Positions 37,853-47,003 of a stretch of DNA of 64,000 bases are shown here, piece after piece. The notes under the pieces were generated by a model. It did no database searches and had not been told where the DNA came from. It was given only the letters and a program-made list of their open reading frames with translations. The stretch comes from an uncultured Flavobacteriaceae bacterium (GTDB taxonomy: Bacteria; Bacteroidota; Bacteroidia; Flavobacteriales; Flavobacteriaceae). The position numbers and the translations under genes are program-made. Position 1 is the stretch's first letter, and each line of letters opens with the position of its first letter. The DNA lies in NCBI GenBank assembly GCA_943789455.1, contig CALSUE010000003.1, positions 290,923-354,922 on the forward strand, in the 5' to 3' direction.

Positions 37853-39182
37853 ATGATTCAAAAAAAACTAACCAAACTTGTCGGACTGAAAAAAACTGAT
37901 TTTGACTTATTTGTAGAAAGTGGTCAAATCAAATTACAACAAGCGAAATTAATTCCAACTTTGAAAACTGGAGACGAAATGGCATTAACGTCAATTTTCT
38001 TGTCAACAGTTAGGTTAGTTAAAGAATATAGAGACGGAATTTTTAAAAGCATTAAATTAAGTAGAGCTGGTAAAGCATATTATTATACAGAGACTTGCTT
38101 TCCTGATATTAGTTCATCTAGAATTGATGGATTAATTATTGTTGTAATAAAAGGAATAATTGCAGATGCTGTATTCTTCGAAATGAAAAATAAAAACAAT
38201 GGAATTGACCAAAAACAAGTTGAGGATTATCTTTCTATTTCAAAAAGTTTAAAAGTTAATAAATTAGTAACTGTTTCAAACGAATTCGTTGCAGACTCAA
38301 CACATTCACCTGTAAAAGCAAAAGTTCCAAGAAACATTTCATTATACCATTTTTCGTGGACGTATTTAATAACAAAAGGTAGATTGCTACTTTTTAAGAA
38401 TGATTTAAGAATACAAGATGACGACCAAGTAGAGATAATGTCCGAAGCTTTGCATTATTTTGAAAGTTCAGTATCGGGAATTTCTGGGTTCATACAAATG
38501 AAAGCAGGTTGGAAAGAACTTGCCGAATGTATTAGAGCACAAAAAGCACTAAAACAATCCGACCCACTTTATTGAGGAAGCTGTTTTAAGCTGGTACGAG
38601 GAAGAAAAAGATATGGCTTTACTTTTAAGTAGAAAACTTGGAGTTTTAGTAAAATCCTCTTCAAAAAATAAAGACAGTTTAAAAAACGACATCAAGAAAG
38701 TTATAAAAGACAACTGTATCAATGGAGAATTGATTATTAGAAATGCTGCTTCAGACATTAAACTTATGGCTGAATTTGAAAGGAGAATGGTATCAATGTC
38801 AGTTAAGCTAACACCGCCATTAGACAGAGGAAACAAAGCAAAAATTACTTGGATTGGAAAACAACTAGAAAATTGTAAAAAGAAAAATGACACTTTATTT
38901 CCAAAATTGGAAAAGGAATTAATAATCGAAGCTGACATTAAATATGCTAAAGCCAATATAAAAGTCAAACTATCGGAATTGGATGAACTGATTGAATTAA
39001 CTAAAGACAAGGAAATTCAAGGTTTTAAAATTACTTTGAATAGAGGATTTGGAGCAGGATTTTCAAGTGTGAAAAAATTTATAGTTCTGATTGACAATAT
39101 GGTTTTAGAATATTATGAGGGAATTGTTCAATATGTAAGTACTTGGACCAGACCAACGCCGAAAATTGTACAAACAGAATAA
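37853..39182 (+). pseudogene. Cassette 4: nuclease-like gene split by a frameshift
   Basis: Two consecutive reading frames, 37853-38575 (240 aa) and 38613-39182 (189 aa), join in a +1 related frame near 38550-38572. The second frame opens upstream as HFIEEAVLSWYEEEKDM, so one gene of about 440 codons was probably broken by a single-base change. The first part contains a PD-(D/E)XK-like pattern, RIDGLI followed by FFEMKNK and QKQVEDY, as in Mrr-like nucleases. A defence role is possible but not shown. A sequencing error or a programmed frameshift cannot be excluded. Confidence 0.65.
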
Positions 39183-39191
39183 ATAACTAGA

Positions 39192-39323
39192 GCTAACAAT
39201 GGCTATAATTCATTGTGGTATAAGAACAAAAAAGAATAAATTTAACAAATCAATCGGCTAATTTCTAAGCGGAATAATCCTGAGGATGATTCCACAACGA
39301 AATCATAGCCGAGACCGTTAGCC
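39192..39323 (+). repeat. attC-like site 4 (132 bp)
   Basis: GCTAAC, AAT, GGCTAT on the left; ATAGCC, GAGACC, GTTAGC on the right. A central hairpin near AATAATCC/GGATGATT replaces the usual GAAAATCC stem. A second stem type than sites 3 and 6. Confidence 0.85.
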
Positions 39324-39453
39324 ACAAGCTGAACAAAAACTCGAACTTACATTAAAAATTCCAACTGAAGAGCCAACGCTTATTCAAGCACATTCAATTT
39401 TGCTCATTCTTCACAAAATCAAAAAAGCTTTCATCTCCTCACTTTTGACAAAT

Positions 39454-39516
39454 GCTAACTTTAGTCTGTGGTATTAACTGAATACTATAGTTAGCTTTGT
39501 GTATACTAAAGTTAGC
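39454..39516 (+). promoter_or_regulatory. Controller promoter and operators of the R-M cassette
   Basis: TAGCTTTG (39492-39499) fits TAnnTTTG. Around it are GCTAACTTTAG (39454-39464), CTATAGTTAGC (39485-39495) and CTAAAGTTAGC (39506-39516). The first and last are a perfect 11-base inverted repeat. The last lies in GTATACTAAAGTTAGC, one base from the element upstream of the methyltransferase. Confidence 0.75.
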
Positions 39517-39517
39517 A

Positions 39518-39733
39518 ATGAAAGCAAATTCAGATATATTAATTCAGTTTGGAAAACGTGTAAGGCAATTAAGAAAAGACAAAGGATTTTCTCAAGAAGA
39601 ATTGGCTCATAGAGCTGATTTGCATAGAACCTATATTGGCATGATTGAAAGAGCTGAAAAAAATATTACTCTTATAAATATTGAAAAAATTGCTAACTCA
39701 TTAGATGTAAAAATTAATGAACTATTTGAATAA
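39518..39733 (+). CDS. Cassette 5: controller (C) protein, XRE-type
   Basis: A 71-residue helix-turn-helix protein: QFGKRVRQLRKDKGFSQEEL, then LHRTYIGMIERAEKNITL. Size and sequence are those of C proteins of type II restriction-modification systems, which time methyltransferase and nuclease expression. I chose ATG 39518 because it directly follows the operator and promoter; the upstream extension lies in the promoter. Operators with the same sequence stand before the methyltransferase genes, supporting the role. Confidence 0.85.
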   Translation: MKANSDILIQFGKRVRQLRKDKGFSQEELAHRADLHRTYIGMIERAEKNITLINIEKIANSLDVKINELFE

Positions 39734-39745
39734 GTAGGTAACTCC

Positions 39746-40897
39746 ATGGCACTAAAAAAAACAGAATTACTAAATATCTTCAAGGTAATCCCTTTTGATT
39801 TATTAGAATTAAAAGGAATTGGTACAGTTATTAAAATGGATGCATATTCTGCTTTTGATTTTAGTGCTATTACAGGCGCTAATTATCTAGTAGAACCAAT
39901 CGGTGTAACTATGAAAGGCAGAAACGAAACGTTTATACATCGAGCTGTATTTCAAGAAGGTTCATATATATATAGTCCTGGTTTATTCGAAAGAAATATT
40001 AATAGGAGTTTGTCAGAAGGCAATTCTGCAGATAAATTGTTAAGACTCTATCCTGATGTCTTTAGTGGTGATAAATACATTTTAATAAATGAAATCTCAA
40101 CAGGATCAAATAGTAATATTGATATAAATGTATATAATGAAATTGAAAAACATGGTTTTAATCCAAAGAACTTCATTCTATATAAATTATTTGAGTCAGG
40201 TCAAAGTCAAGAATCAATTTATGAGTATTTCACTTCTCTTTTTTATATAAAAAAAGGGTACATTGTTGAAAATCAAACACCTTGGTTTCAACAAAACTAT
40301 TTATACAAAGGGGAAAGGCTAAATGGTGGAATTCCTGATTTTTCAGCTTTTAAAACTGATATAATAAACCCTTTGAGAGAATTTAGTATCCTGTCGTCAA
40401 ATGAAGGAATTTTAATTAATAAAATTCCTGTTATTAAGAATTTTAGAACCATTAAAAAGAAAACCAATTTTACAGTTAGTAAAGTGAATTATGATTTAAT
40501 TATTGGAGAGGTTAAATCCGATAACTCTTCGATAGATCAAGCCATAAGACAAATGAACAAATATTCTAATGTCGAATTAGCAAATAAGATATACTCAATC
40601 ATTCCAAATTGTAAAAATAATGGAAGTGAAAATTTTGGTGAGTTTTATTTAGATCAAAATATTCTAAAAATTAACGAAAGTAAAAAATCTTTGACGGTAA
40701 ACTCTGTAAGTCAACAAATTGATAGAGACTGGATTAATGTCAATGTAAAATTGAATTTATTGGGTAATGCAAATTTCAATCTTTTAATGCAATACCTTAT
40801 TAACAAATATGGTTTAACTAAAGACGAAATCAAATCATTTCATTTGATTGATTTTGCGATGAATATTTCTATACCAGATATAATTAAAATAATATAA
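39746..40897 (+). CDS. Cassette 5: putative restriction endonuclease subunit 1
   Basis: A 383-residue protein with no clear homology by eye, but a PD-(D/E)XK-like site: GGIP197D198FSAF and LIIGE255VK257S, followed by Q-rich helix SSIDQAIRQMNKY. It starts 12 bases after the C gene, overlaps the next start by one base, and lies in a cassette with two methyltransferases, all of which suggest it is (part of) the restriction enzyme. Specificity unknown. Confidence 0.6.
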   Translation: MALKKTELLNIFKVIPFDLLELKGIGTVIKMDAYSAFDFSAITGANYLVEPIGVTMKGRNETFIHRAVFQEGSYIYSPGLFERNINRSLSEGNSADKLLRLYPDVFSGDKYILINEISTGSNSNIDINVYNEIEKHGFNPKNFILYKLFESGQSQESIYEYFTSLFYIKKGYIVENQTPWFQQNYLYKGERLNGGIPDFSAFKTDIINPLREFSILSSNEGILINKIPVIKNFRTIKKKTNFTVSKVNYDLIIGEVKSDNSSIDQAIRQMNKYSNVELANKIYSIIPNCKNNGSENFGEFYLDQNILKINESKKSLTVNSVSQQIDRDWINVNVKLNLLGNANFNLLMQYLINKYGLTKDEIKSFHLIDFAMNISIPDIIKII

Positions 40898-41970
40898 TGG
40901 CCTATACAAGTGATACAAGAATAAAGAATATTTTAAAAGATATTCATATAGAAGTTATTAAAGAGTTAAGCAAAATTGGTCTAGGAGATAACTTAACTTT
41001 AAGAGTTTTTGATGAATCCTCTGAAGACGGTAGATTATTCACAAATGGTGGTTTAACTTTTAAAGATCCAAATACAAATGCTGTTTTAGGGTCAAATGAT
41101 GCTGGATGGATATATAACGGGAATCCTCTTGTAATAGTAGAAGGAACATTTGGAACAGAAAGAGGGCAATTTGGAGATGGTCAATTAAATAGATTCAGTC
41201 ATTCAACAGGTGTTGCTCTTAATGGTTTTATAGGTGTTACATTCGTACCAATGCATGGGGAATCATATTCCAAATCTGGTACAAATCAAACCAACGTAGA
41301 TAGTAAAATTAAAATTAAACCAGCAAAAATCCATAAAGGTTTTTTAACTGGAGCAATAGCTATTTCTGAAAAAGAAAAAGGCTGGTTTTTAGTAATTGAT
41401 GCTTATGCACCTGAGGTTTTATGTAAATTAATTATTGAATCTGTAAAAGAAAAAGAAGGCATAAAAAATGAACTTCAAAAAACCATCGATGATATAATTT
41501 CTGTTATGAAGTTCCATCTTGGTTCTAGCAAATATGGAGCTCGCAGTATTCAACTAATAACAAACTTATATGATAGTGGAGGAAAAAGAATAAGTAGTCG
41601 TTCTAGAATGTATACCCAAAACTATGCAGCCTTAACTACTTCAACCAAACGTGATGGTCATGGAATGCTAGGAAAAAATTTGGTTGAAATTTATTCGGGA
41701 CCAAAAAGCTCAAATTATTATGCCATTTTTATAAGACTTAGAAAAAATGAAATAAAACTATTGTCACAAAGAAATTCAAAAGAGTTCCAATATATTTTTA
41801 ACCATCCTAAAGTAAACGTAAAGTGTTTTGATGATTTAAAATTTAATGATCCTAAATTAAAAATAGCATTAGAAGGCATTGTATCAGTGAATATTTTTCA
41901 AAATCGACAAAACGATTTAATAAAGGCAATTCAGACAGCTTTTAACAATGGAGAAATCCAAATTATTTAA
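40897..41970 (+). CDS. Cassette 5: putative restriction endonuclease subunit 2
   Basis: A 357-residue protein. A candidate nuclease site is D68 with VIVE82GTFGTERGQFGDG and Q96LNRF, with Thr instead of Lys in the ExK position. It overlaps the previous stop (TAATG type) and is probably translationally coupled. Two unlike nuclease-like subunits plus two methyltransferases is the layout of enzymes with asymmetric sites, for example BbvCI-type. Its 3' end overlaps the convergent methyltransferase gene by 8 bases. Confidence 0.5.
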   Translation: MAYTSDTRIKNILKDIHIEVIKELSKIGLGDNLTLRVFDESSEDGRLFTNGGLTFKDPNTNAVLGSNDAGWIYNGNPLVIVEGTFGTERGQFGDGQLNRFSHSTGVALNGFIGVTFVPMHGESYSKSGTNQTNVDSKIKIKPAKIHKGFLTGAIAISEKEKGWFLVIDAYAPEVLCKLIIESVKEKEGIKNELQKTIDDIISVMKFHLGSSKYGARSIQLITNLYDSGGKRISSRSRMYTQNYAALTTSTKRDGHGMLGKNLVEIYSGPKSSNYYAIFIRLRKNEIKLLSQRNSKEFQYIFNHPKVNVKCFDDLKFNDPKLKIALEGIVSVNIFQNRQNDLIKAIQTAFNNGEIQII

Positions 41971-43546
41971 TCAAGTTCATGTATTCCGATTTTATCAGAT
42001 AATTTGGTAACAAATTATTAATTAAAACATCATACTGATAATGACTCCCTTTCATCTTCAGAGATGATAATACCTCTTTAAATTCAACAAGCTTTTCTTC
42101 CTCAATTAATTCTAGTACTTCAAACTGATTTTGCTTTTTATTTATAAATGAAAACGCAAGAAAAGATTGAGTGTTTTTTTTAGTTACATGTTGGGACGAA
42201 GTTTTATTACCTGAAACTAATCTAGTAGGCAACTCTTCAATAATTGGTGTGAAATTTGAGTTTAATAAAATTGATTGTAACCTCTTCCAATAATCAATAT
42301 TTGGATGGTGGAAAATAATCGTAAGAATTTTATCCTTTTTTAATACTCGACTTGCTTCTGCAAGAAACTTCTCAAATAATTCAAAATAATGATTTTCGGT
42401 TTTACCTACTTCTTTAGAAATAATCATTTCATTTTCATTATCACTCAATTCTTTTAACCAAGATTCCCAAACTAAATTTAATTCTGAATAACTAAGTATA
42501 TCTCCATATGGTGGATCAGTATATATATAATCTATACTATTAGTATCTATTGTTTTTAGATTACTGGCAGATTCTCCACTTATATTAACAGTTCCGAGAG
42601 GACGTTCTGAATACAACTCAATATTGCTCTTTCTTATACTATTAACTTTTGCACAAAAACTCTTTAAAACATTATTGTCTTTAATAACTGGAGGTATATA
42701 AAATGTACCCATTTTAATTGAAGTATTCTCATATTTACGATACCTACTCATCAATGAACAATTAAATAACACTGAAGTAAAAGCAAACTTAAAAAGAGTT
42801 TTAATTTCTTCATTTTCAATTAAATCAATTCGGTATTTTAAATGAGATAGAACCGTTAAATTCCTATTCGAATACAAATCTTTAACTTTCTTTATTCCTT
42901 TTTTAAAGTTTCTTACTGGCTCTTTCCCAAAGAAATAATCATTTGGCAACACACTATCAATAAAGTTTTTTGTTTTAAATTTAACCAGGTCATCTCTATT
43001 TGGTTTCTTATAAAGTTTGGTTGAAGAACATTCACATTTATATGCTAACTGTATTAATTCAAAACCATTAAAAACTATATTTTTACCTCTAGGAGTTTTA
43101 ATTGGTTCGTCTTGTTTAATTTTCCTAAAAAGAGATTCACCTTGTTTTAATGAAATACCAAATTCATCAGAATATACTTCCTCGATTATTGAAAATAAAA
43201 TTTTACCATTTTTTTGACATATTGGACATTGAGTAATATAATACTCTTCCAAATTTTGTGTGACTTGATTTAGAGCATTACTAAATTTCGTTTCATCGAT
43301 ATTATAAAAGGAAGTATAACCTTTAGAAATGTGCTGACAAATTTTACTTATATCACTTAATATTACATTTCTATTTAGTCTAGAGCCAGAGACACCAGTC
43401 ATACCTGTTCCACAAAACGGGTCTAAAACATAATCTCCTTCATTTGAATACTTCAAAATAAAATAATCAATAGCCTCAAGAGGTTGTTTAGTCCAGTACT
43501 GGTGCTGATTAAAAACTTTTCCCGATTTTGTGTAATTGATATCCAT
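41963..43546 (-). CDS. Cassette 5: DNA methyltransferase M2
   Basis: A 527-residue amino-methyltransferase of the N4-cytosine/N6-adenine class. AdoMet motif LDPFCGTGMTG (42-51) comes before catalytic DPPYGD (344-349). A CPIC (107-110) and CEC (171-173) pair suggests a zinc ribbon in the target-recognition part. It abuts M1 with no gap (43546/43547), so the two are coupled. Confidence 0.85.
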   Translation of the reverse strand: MDINYTKSGKVFNQHQYWTKQPLEAIDYFILKYSNEGDYVLDPFCGTGMTGVSGSRLNRNVILSDISKICQHISKGYTSFYNIDETKFSNALNQVTQNLEEYYITQCPICQKNGKILFSIIEEVYSDEFGISLKQGESLFRKIKQDEPIKTPRGKNIVFNGFELIQLAYKCECSSTKLYKKPNRDDLVKFKTKNFIDSVLPNDYFFGKEPVRNFKKGIKKVKDLYSNRNLTVLSHLKYRIDLIENEEIKTLFKFAFTSVLFNCSLMSRYRKYENTSIKMGTFYIPPVIKDNNVLKSFCAKVNSIRKSNIELYSERPLGTVNISGESASNLKTIDTNSIDYIYTDPPYGDILSYSELNLVWESWLKELSDNENEMIISKEVGKTENHYFELFEKFLAEASRVLKKDKILTIIFHHPNIDYWKRLQSILLNSNFTPIIEELPTRLVSGNKTSSQHVTKKNTQSFLAFSFINKKQNQFEVLELIEEEKLVEFKEVLSSLKMKGSHYQYDVLINNLLPNYLIKSEYMNLIK

Positions 43547-44680
43547 TTATTTTTGCAGTAGCATTATCCTTTCAAATTTTACTTTTTTTGTGGTTTTTTG
43601 TACTGATTTATTAACTGGAATAGGATCTTCAATTGATCCATAATAAGTAAAACCAATTTCTTTAAACAATATTGCTAATTCTTCTGAAGTATTGATAACA
43701 AGTTTGCCTTTAAAATGGTCTCCAACAACAAAAACGCAGTATCCTCCAGGTTTTAGAACTCTATACAACTCAACTATAACCTTTCTCATTTCATCTATAT
43801 AATCCTTATATCTTTGAATTGTTTGATCTCTTAATGCTTTTTTTTCATTTTCATTATAAACACCACAAATCGCCAATCTTAATCTATGGCTATTAACATA
43901 ATCCAAGGTATTATAATAAGGTGGTGATGAAATAATATGGTCTACAGATTCATTTTCAAGAGATAACTTTCTAGAATCTTCTTTTAAAATTTTAATAGAA
44001 CCTGAGCTTTCAATCTTATCTTTATAGTTTCTTTTAATCTTTGCGATTAATCTTGTTTTTACATCTCTATATTCACCAGGATCATCAGGCCTAGGTTTAT
44101 ATGGTAGTGTCCACGCACATGGTTTTGATAAATGTCCTGGTCTATGTCCTTGACTAATTCCTACTAAACATCCATAGATGAATTTTTGTTTATCTGCTTT
44201 AAGGATATCCAAAGTATATAATATTTCCTTAAGCGTATTTTTATTATAATATTCTTTTACCCAATCTGGTATTTTTCTAATTGAAACTCCTTTAGAGATT
44301 ATTTCCAAATTTTCAACATACTCTATTAAATCTTCAAGATTTAAATTGTGTTGTGTTTTAGCATTCGAAACAGTAATAGCATAAGGATTTAAATCAACTC
44401 CAATAGTATTTCTTCCACACAAACTTCCTTCTAAAGGTATAGTACCTATTCCACAGAAAGGGTCCAAAATTATATCTCCAGGATTTGTAACATATTTTAT
44501 TAAAAAATGAGCGAAAGGTGGTTTTATTCGTCCAACGTAAGGTGCAATTTTATGCAATGAATGTCCCCAACTCTGTTTTCCATAAAGTCCATCTTTCCAT
44601 TCTAGTTTTGAAATATTTTTAATTATTTCCTCTGGAGAGTTATCAACCTTAATGTCCTTTTTGATATTTTCTAAAATCAT
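43547..44680 (-). CDS. Cassette 5: DNA methyltransferase M1
   Basis: A 377-residue amino-methyltransferase with AdoMet motif ILDPFCGIGT (71-80) and catalytic SPPY (252-255). SPPY is more common in N4-cytosine or some N6-adenine enzymes. It is the first gene of a divergent operon with M2 and has an operator 28 bases before its ATG. Two methyltransferases fit protection of the two strands of an asymmetric site. Confidence 0.88.
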   Translation of the reverse strand: MILENIKKDIKVDNSPEEIIKNISKLEWKDGLYGKQSWGHSLHKIAPYVGRIKPPFAHFLIKYVTNPGDIILDPFCGIGTIPLEGSLCGRNTIGVDLNPYAITVSNAKTQHNLNLEDLIEYVENLEIISKGVSIRKIPDWVKEYYNKNTLKEILYTLDILKADKQKFIYGCLVGISQGHRPGHLSKPCAWTLPYKPRPDDPGEYRDVKTRLIAKIKRNYKDKIESSGSIKILKEDSRKLSLENESVDHIISSPPYYNTLDYVNSHRLRLAICGVYNENEKKALRDQTIQRYKDYIDEMRKVIVELYRVLKPGGYCVFVVGDHFKGKLVINTSEELAILFKEIGFTYYGSIEDPIPVNKSVQKTTKKVKFERIMLLQK

Positions 44681-44707
44681 TTATCTAATAAAATTCTTAA
44701 ATTAATC

Positions 44708-44730
44708 GCTAACTATAGTATACAAATTTA
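44708..44730 (-). promoter_or_regulatory. Methyltransferase promoter and C-protein operator
   Basis: On the minus strand, TAAATTTG (rc 44723-44730) fits TAnnTTTG and runs into GTATACTATAGTTAGC (rc 44708-44723). This differs at one of 16 positions from the element before the C gene, so the C protein probably controls both promoters by binding next to the start of transcription. Confidence 0.75.
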
Positions 44731-44739
44731 TTAAATAAT

Positions 44740-44889
44740 TTTAATATACGAAACACAATTCCATACACATTTGCAATTCGCACAATGCCATTACTCAAGC
44801 CAAAAATTGCAAAAGAGTATTGCCTAGTAACATTCAAATTAAACTTATCGGAATAATGGAACTGAAAGCAGAATTGAATAAAGCCAGTG
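44740..44889 (+). other. Non-coding tail of the R-M cassette
   Basis: About 150 bases between the methyltransferase promoter and attC5. A short + strand frame ends LIGIMELKAELNKASG at a stop overlapping the attC core (44890s). It could be the tail of an older cassette gene into which the R-M block was inserted; this is weak. Confidence 0.3.
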
Positions 44890-45020
44890 GCTAACAACGT
44901 ATATAAAAAATAGCTATTTAAAGTCTAAAGCAAATATATATTTTATAAATTTAACATCAAGCATAAACAGAAAAGTTCGTACTATAAAATCCGCTACTTT
45001 TCATATACAAACACGTTGTA
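44890..45020 (+). repeat. attC-like site 5 (131 bp)
   Basis: GCTAAC, AAC, GTATAT; right TCATATAC, AAACAC, GTTGTA. The R-M cassette starts GTTAGCCAC (39318) and ends GTGGCTAAC, consistent with one excisable unit of about 5.6 kb. Centre is unlike the GAAAATCC type. Confidence 0.85.
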
Positions 45021-45034
45021 AAACATTAACGAAA

Positions 45035-45424
45035 ATGGAAATAAAATATAAAAAGAAACACCTAAATGTAAACTTGATTTTTGGACTAGTTTGGTTAATT
45101 TGGTTCTTTGTCGGAGTTTTTGGAAAAGAAGAACCGAATTGGACTGATTATGGATGGATTGTTATTTCTCTTATGTATCTAGGAACGTATTTTTATCAAA
45201 AGAATTATAAATATTTAACTATCGAAAACGGAATTATTAATGTGAATGGACCGTTTGGGAAAAAACTAATTCTGACTGAAATAAAGCGGATTAAAAAGTT
45301 TGCGGGAGACTATATCTTAAAAACAGACGAAAAAGAATTGACTATCAATACGCAAATAATCGATCCAAATTCACTCGCGGAATTAAATGCGGAATTGAAA
45401 AAACTAAATGTAGAATGGAATTAA
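45035..45424 (+). CDS. Cassette 6: two-TM protein with PH-like tail
   Basis: A 129-residue protein with two membrane helices (about 12-30 and 40-55) and a C-terminal beta-rich segment YLTIENGIINVNGPFGKKLI that may be a bacterial PH-like domain. It resembles the cassette 9 protein in layout. Function unknown. Only gene in its cassette. Confidence 0.6.
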   Translation: MEIKYKKKHLNVNLIFGLVWLIWFFVGVFGKEEPNWTDYGWIVISLMYLGTYFYQKNYKYLTIENGIINVNGPFGKKLILTEIKRIKKFAGDYILKTDEKELTINTQIIDPNSLAELNAELKKLNVEWN

Positions 45425-45432
45425 AAACATTT

Positions 45433-45562
45433 TACAACACAGTATATAATTTATTGCTAACTCTAGCCTACTTAAGAAAATCCTCGCGGATTTTCTATTT
45501 GGTTTGTATTTGCTAGATTAGGTGCTTAAAACACGCAACAAACCATATACAAACACGTTAGC
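45433..45562 (+). repeat. attC-like site 6 (130 bp)
   Basis: TACAAC, ACA, GTATATAATTTATTGC and GCAACAAACCATATAC, AAACAC, GTTAGC. Internal hairpin GAAAATCC-TCGC-GGATTTTC identical to site 3. Confidence 0.88.
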
Positions 45563-45578
45563 ACTTATACGAGAAAAA

Positions 45579-46154
45579 ATGAAACGATTAACAAAATTCA
45601 TAGAAAAGAATATTTCAGGAAAAAAGGTTTTAGGACTTTTTGTCTTGACCAATCTTGTTTATACCTTTATGCTGACTGTTACAATTCCAAAAACAATGGA
45701 ATTCTCTAACGGAATGAAATTATTGGATATGTTGCCCACAGGATATGATTTGAATTATGTAAGTGAATTATTCACTTCGCTTGGAGAAAATGGACGTTTG
45801 ACATATCTAACCAACCAAATACCTGTTGATATGATTTACCCACTACTATTCGGACTTTCTTACTGTTTTCTTTTGGGATATTTCTTAAAAAAATTGAACA
45901 AATTAAATTCCCCATATATTTATCTCTGCATAATACCGATAATTGCTGGAATTGCAGATTATTTGGAAAATATCGGAATTATCACAATGCTTAAAAACTA
46001 TCCCGAATTGAAAGAGACTGCGGTTTATACAACTAATATATTTTCAGTTATAAAAAGCATTTCAACAAGTATATTTTTTATTGCATTAATAATAATCTTA
46101 TTAACACTTGGAATTAAAGTATTAAACAGAAAAACAAGTGCTAACACCGTATAA
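45579..46154 (+). CDS. Cassette 7: integral membrane protein
   Basis: A 191-residue protein with about four membrane helices. No family recognised. The coding frame runs 15 bases into attC7: the last residues are SANTV, from GCTAACACCGTA, and the stop TAA is part of the attC stem. I set the start at ATG 45579; the longer frame begins inside the previous attC. Confidence 0.6.
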   Translation: MKRLTKFIEKNISGKKVLGLFVLTNLVYTFMLTVTIPKTMEFSNGMKLLDMLPTGYDLNYVSELFTSLGENGRLTYLTNQIPVDMIYPLLFGLSYCFLLGYFLKKLNKLNSPYIYLCIIPIIAGIADYLENIGIITMLKNYPELKETAVYTTNIFSVIKSISTSIFFIALIIILLTLGIKVLNRKTSANTV

Positions 46155-46267
46155 AATTAATTGCTTGTTTTAGCCTATTTATGAAAGTCCTCGCGGACTT
46201 TCTATCTGTGATTTATTTGCTAAATTAGTGCTTAAAACACGCAACTAATCTTATACAAAACGTTGGC
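46140..46267 (+). repeat. attC-like site 7 (128 bp)
   Basis: GCTAAC, ACC, GTATAA; right TTATAC, AAAAC, GTTGGC. Internal hairpin GAAAGTCC-TCGC-GGACTTTC (46183-46202). Compared with sites 3 and 6 the A-T pair is G-C, a compensatory change that supports a folded structure. Confidence 0.9.
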
Positions 46268-46274
46268 AAACATT

Positions 46275-46838
46275 ATGAGAAACCTACTAAATATCATCGG
46301 AGCAATTTTAATGGTTGGATGTACCACACTCAATAGTATAACTAACGAAGGAGGAAGTTTATACACAATAGAGAACTCTGACGATACAATAACTAAAGTA
46401 AAGAGTGACACAACTGGCAGTCTAAACAATAAGGATTATGAAAACTTAAAAAATTATTTGACCGACATTACTCAACAAAAAATAAACTTTGACAAAAAAG
46501 TTATCATCAATTTCATAGACAATGATCCAAAAACATATAGAAAGAACTATCAAGTTCCTTGGGATATATTTTACGGAAATATGGAAAATGATTTAACTAA
46601 ATTAGGAGAATGTAATCACTTTTGGATAATAAACCAAAGAGTTAAAGACTTGGACTATTATCACGGTGATAAAATTAATTGGGTTGTTGATAAAAATAAT
46701 TTAATCAGACAATCATTTTTCAAATATGATGGCCTAAATGGAGGGTTTGTAATAATAAAACCCAATGGCGATTATTTCCTGAAAATTGGAGAATATCGAA
46801 AATCTGATGTATTAAATACGCATAATGAATTTAAATAA
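46275..46838 (+). CDS. Cassette 8: lipoprotein
   Basis: A 187-residue protein with a lipobox (AILMVGC, Cys 16), then a charged, aromatic-rich body including NHFWIINQRVKDLDYYHGD. Not recognised. Start set at ATG 46275, since the frame open from 46263 lies in the attC core. Confidence 0.65.
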   Translation: MRNLLNIIGAILMVGCTTLNSITNEGGSLYTIENSDDTITKVKSDTTGSLNNKDYENLKNYLTDITQQKINFDKKVIINFIDNDPKTYRKNYQVPWDIFYGNMENDLTKLGECNHFWIINQRVKDLDYYHGDKINWVVDKNNLIRQSFFKYDGLNGGFVIIKPNGDYFLKIGEYRKSDVLNTHNEFK

Positions 46839-46845
46839 AACGTTT

Positions 46846-46976
46846 GCCAACAATGTATAACCGCAATTACGGCGGATTCGACTACGTCCGAATCCACTCG
46901 GAATTACTAACGTCAGTGCTTAACCGAAAAACAGTAACTTTAAACCCGTAACTGACGGTTATACGAGACCGTTGGC
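46846..46976 (+). repeat. attC-like site 8 (131 bp)
   Basis: GCCAAC, AAT, then a perfect 9-base stem GTATAACCG/CGGTTATAC, spacer AGAGACC, GTTGGC. A second perfect stem GGATTCG/CGAATCC sits inside. A different stem sequence on the same architecture. Confidence 0.88.
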
Positions 46977-47003
46977 AACAATATCTGAACGAAAAACAAA
47001 GAG

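Noticed and set aside
37711..37899. 62-residue frame across attC3
   Set aside because: It covers the attC and the start of the cassette 4 gene in another frame; peptides from attC arms repeat at other sites.
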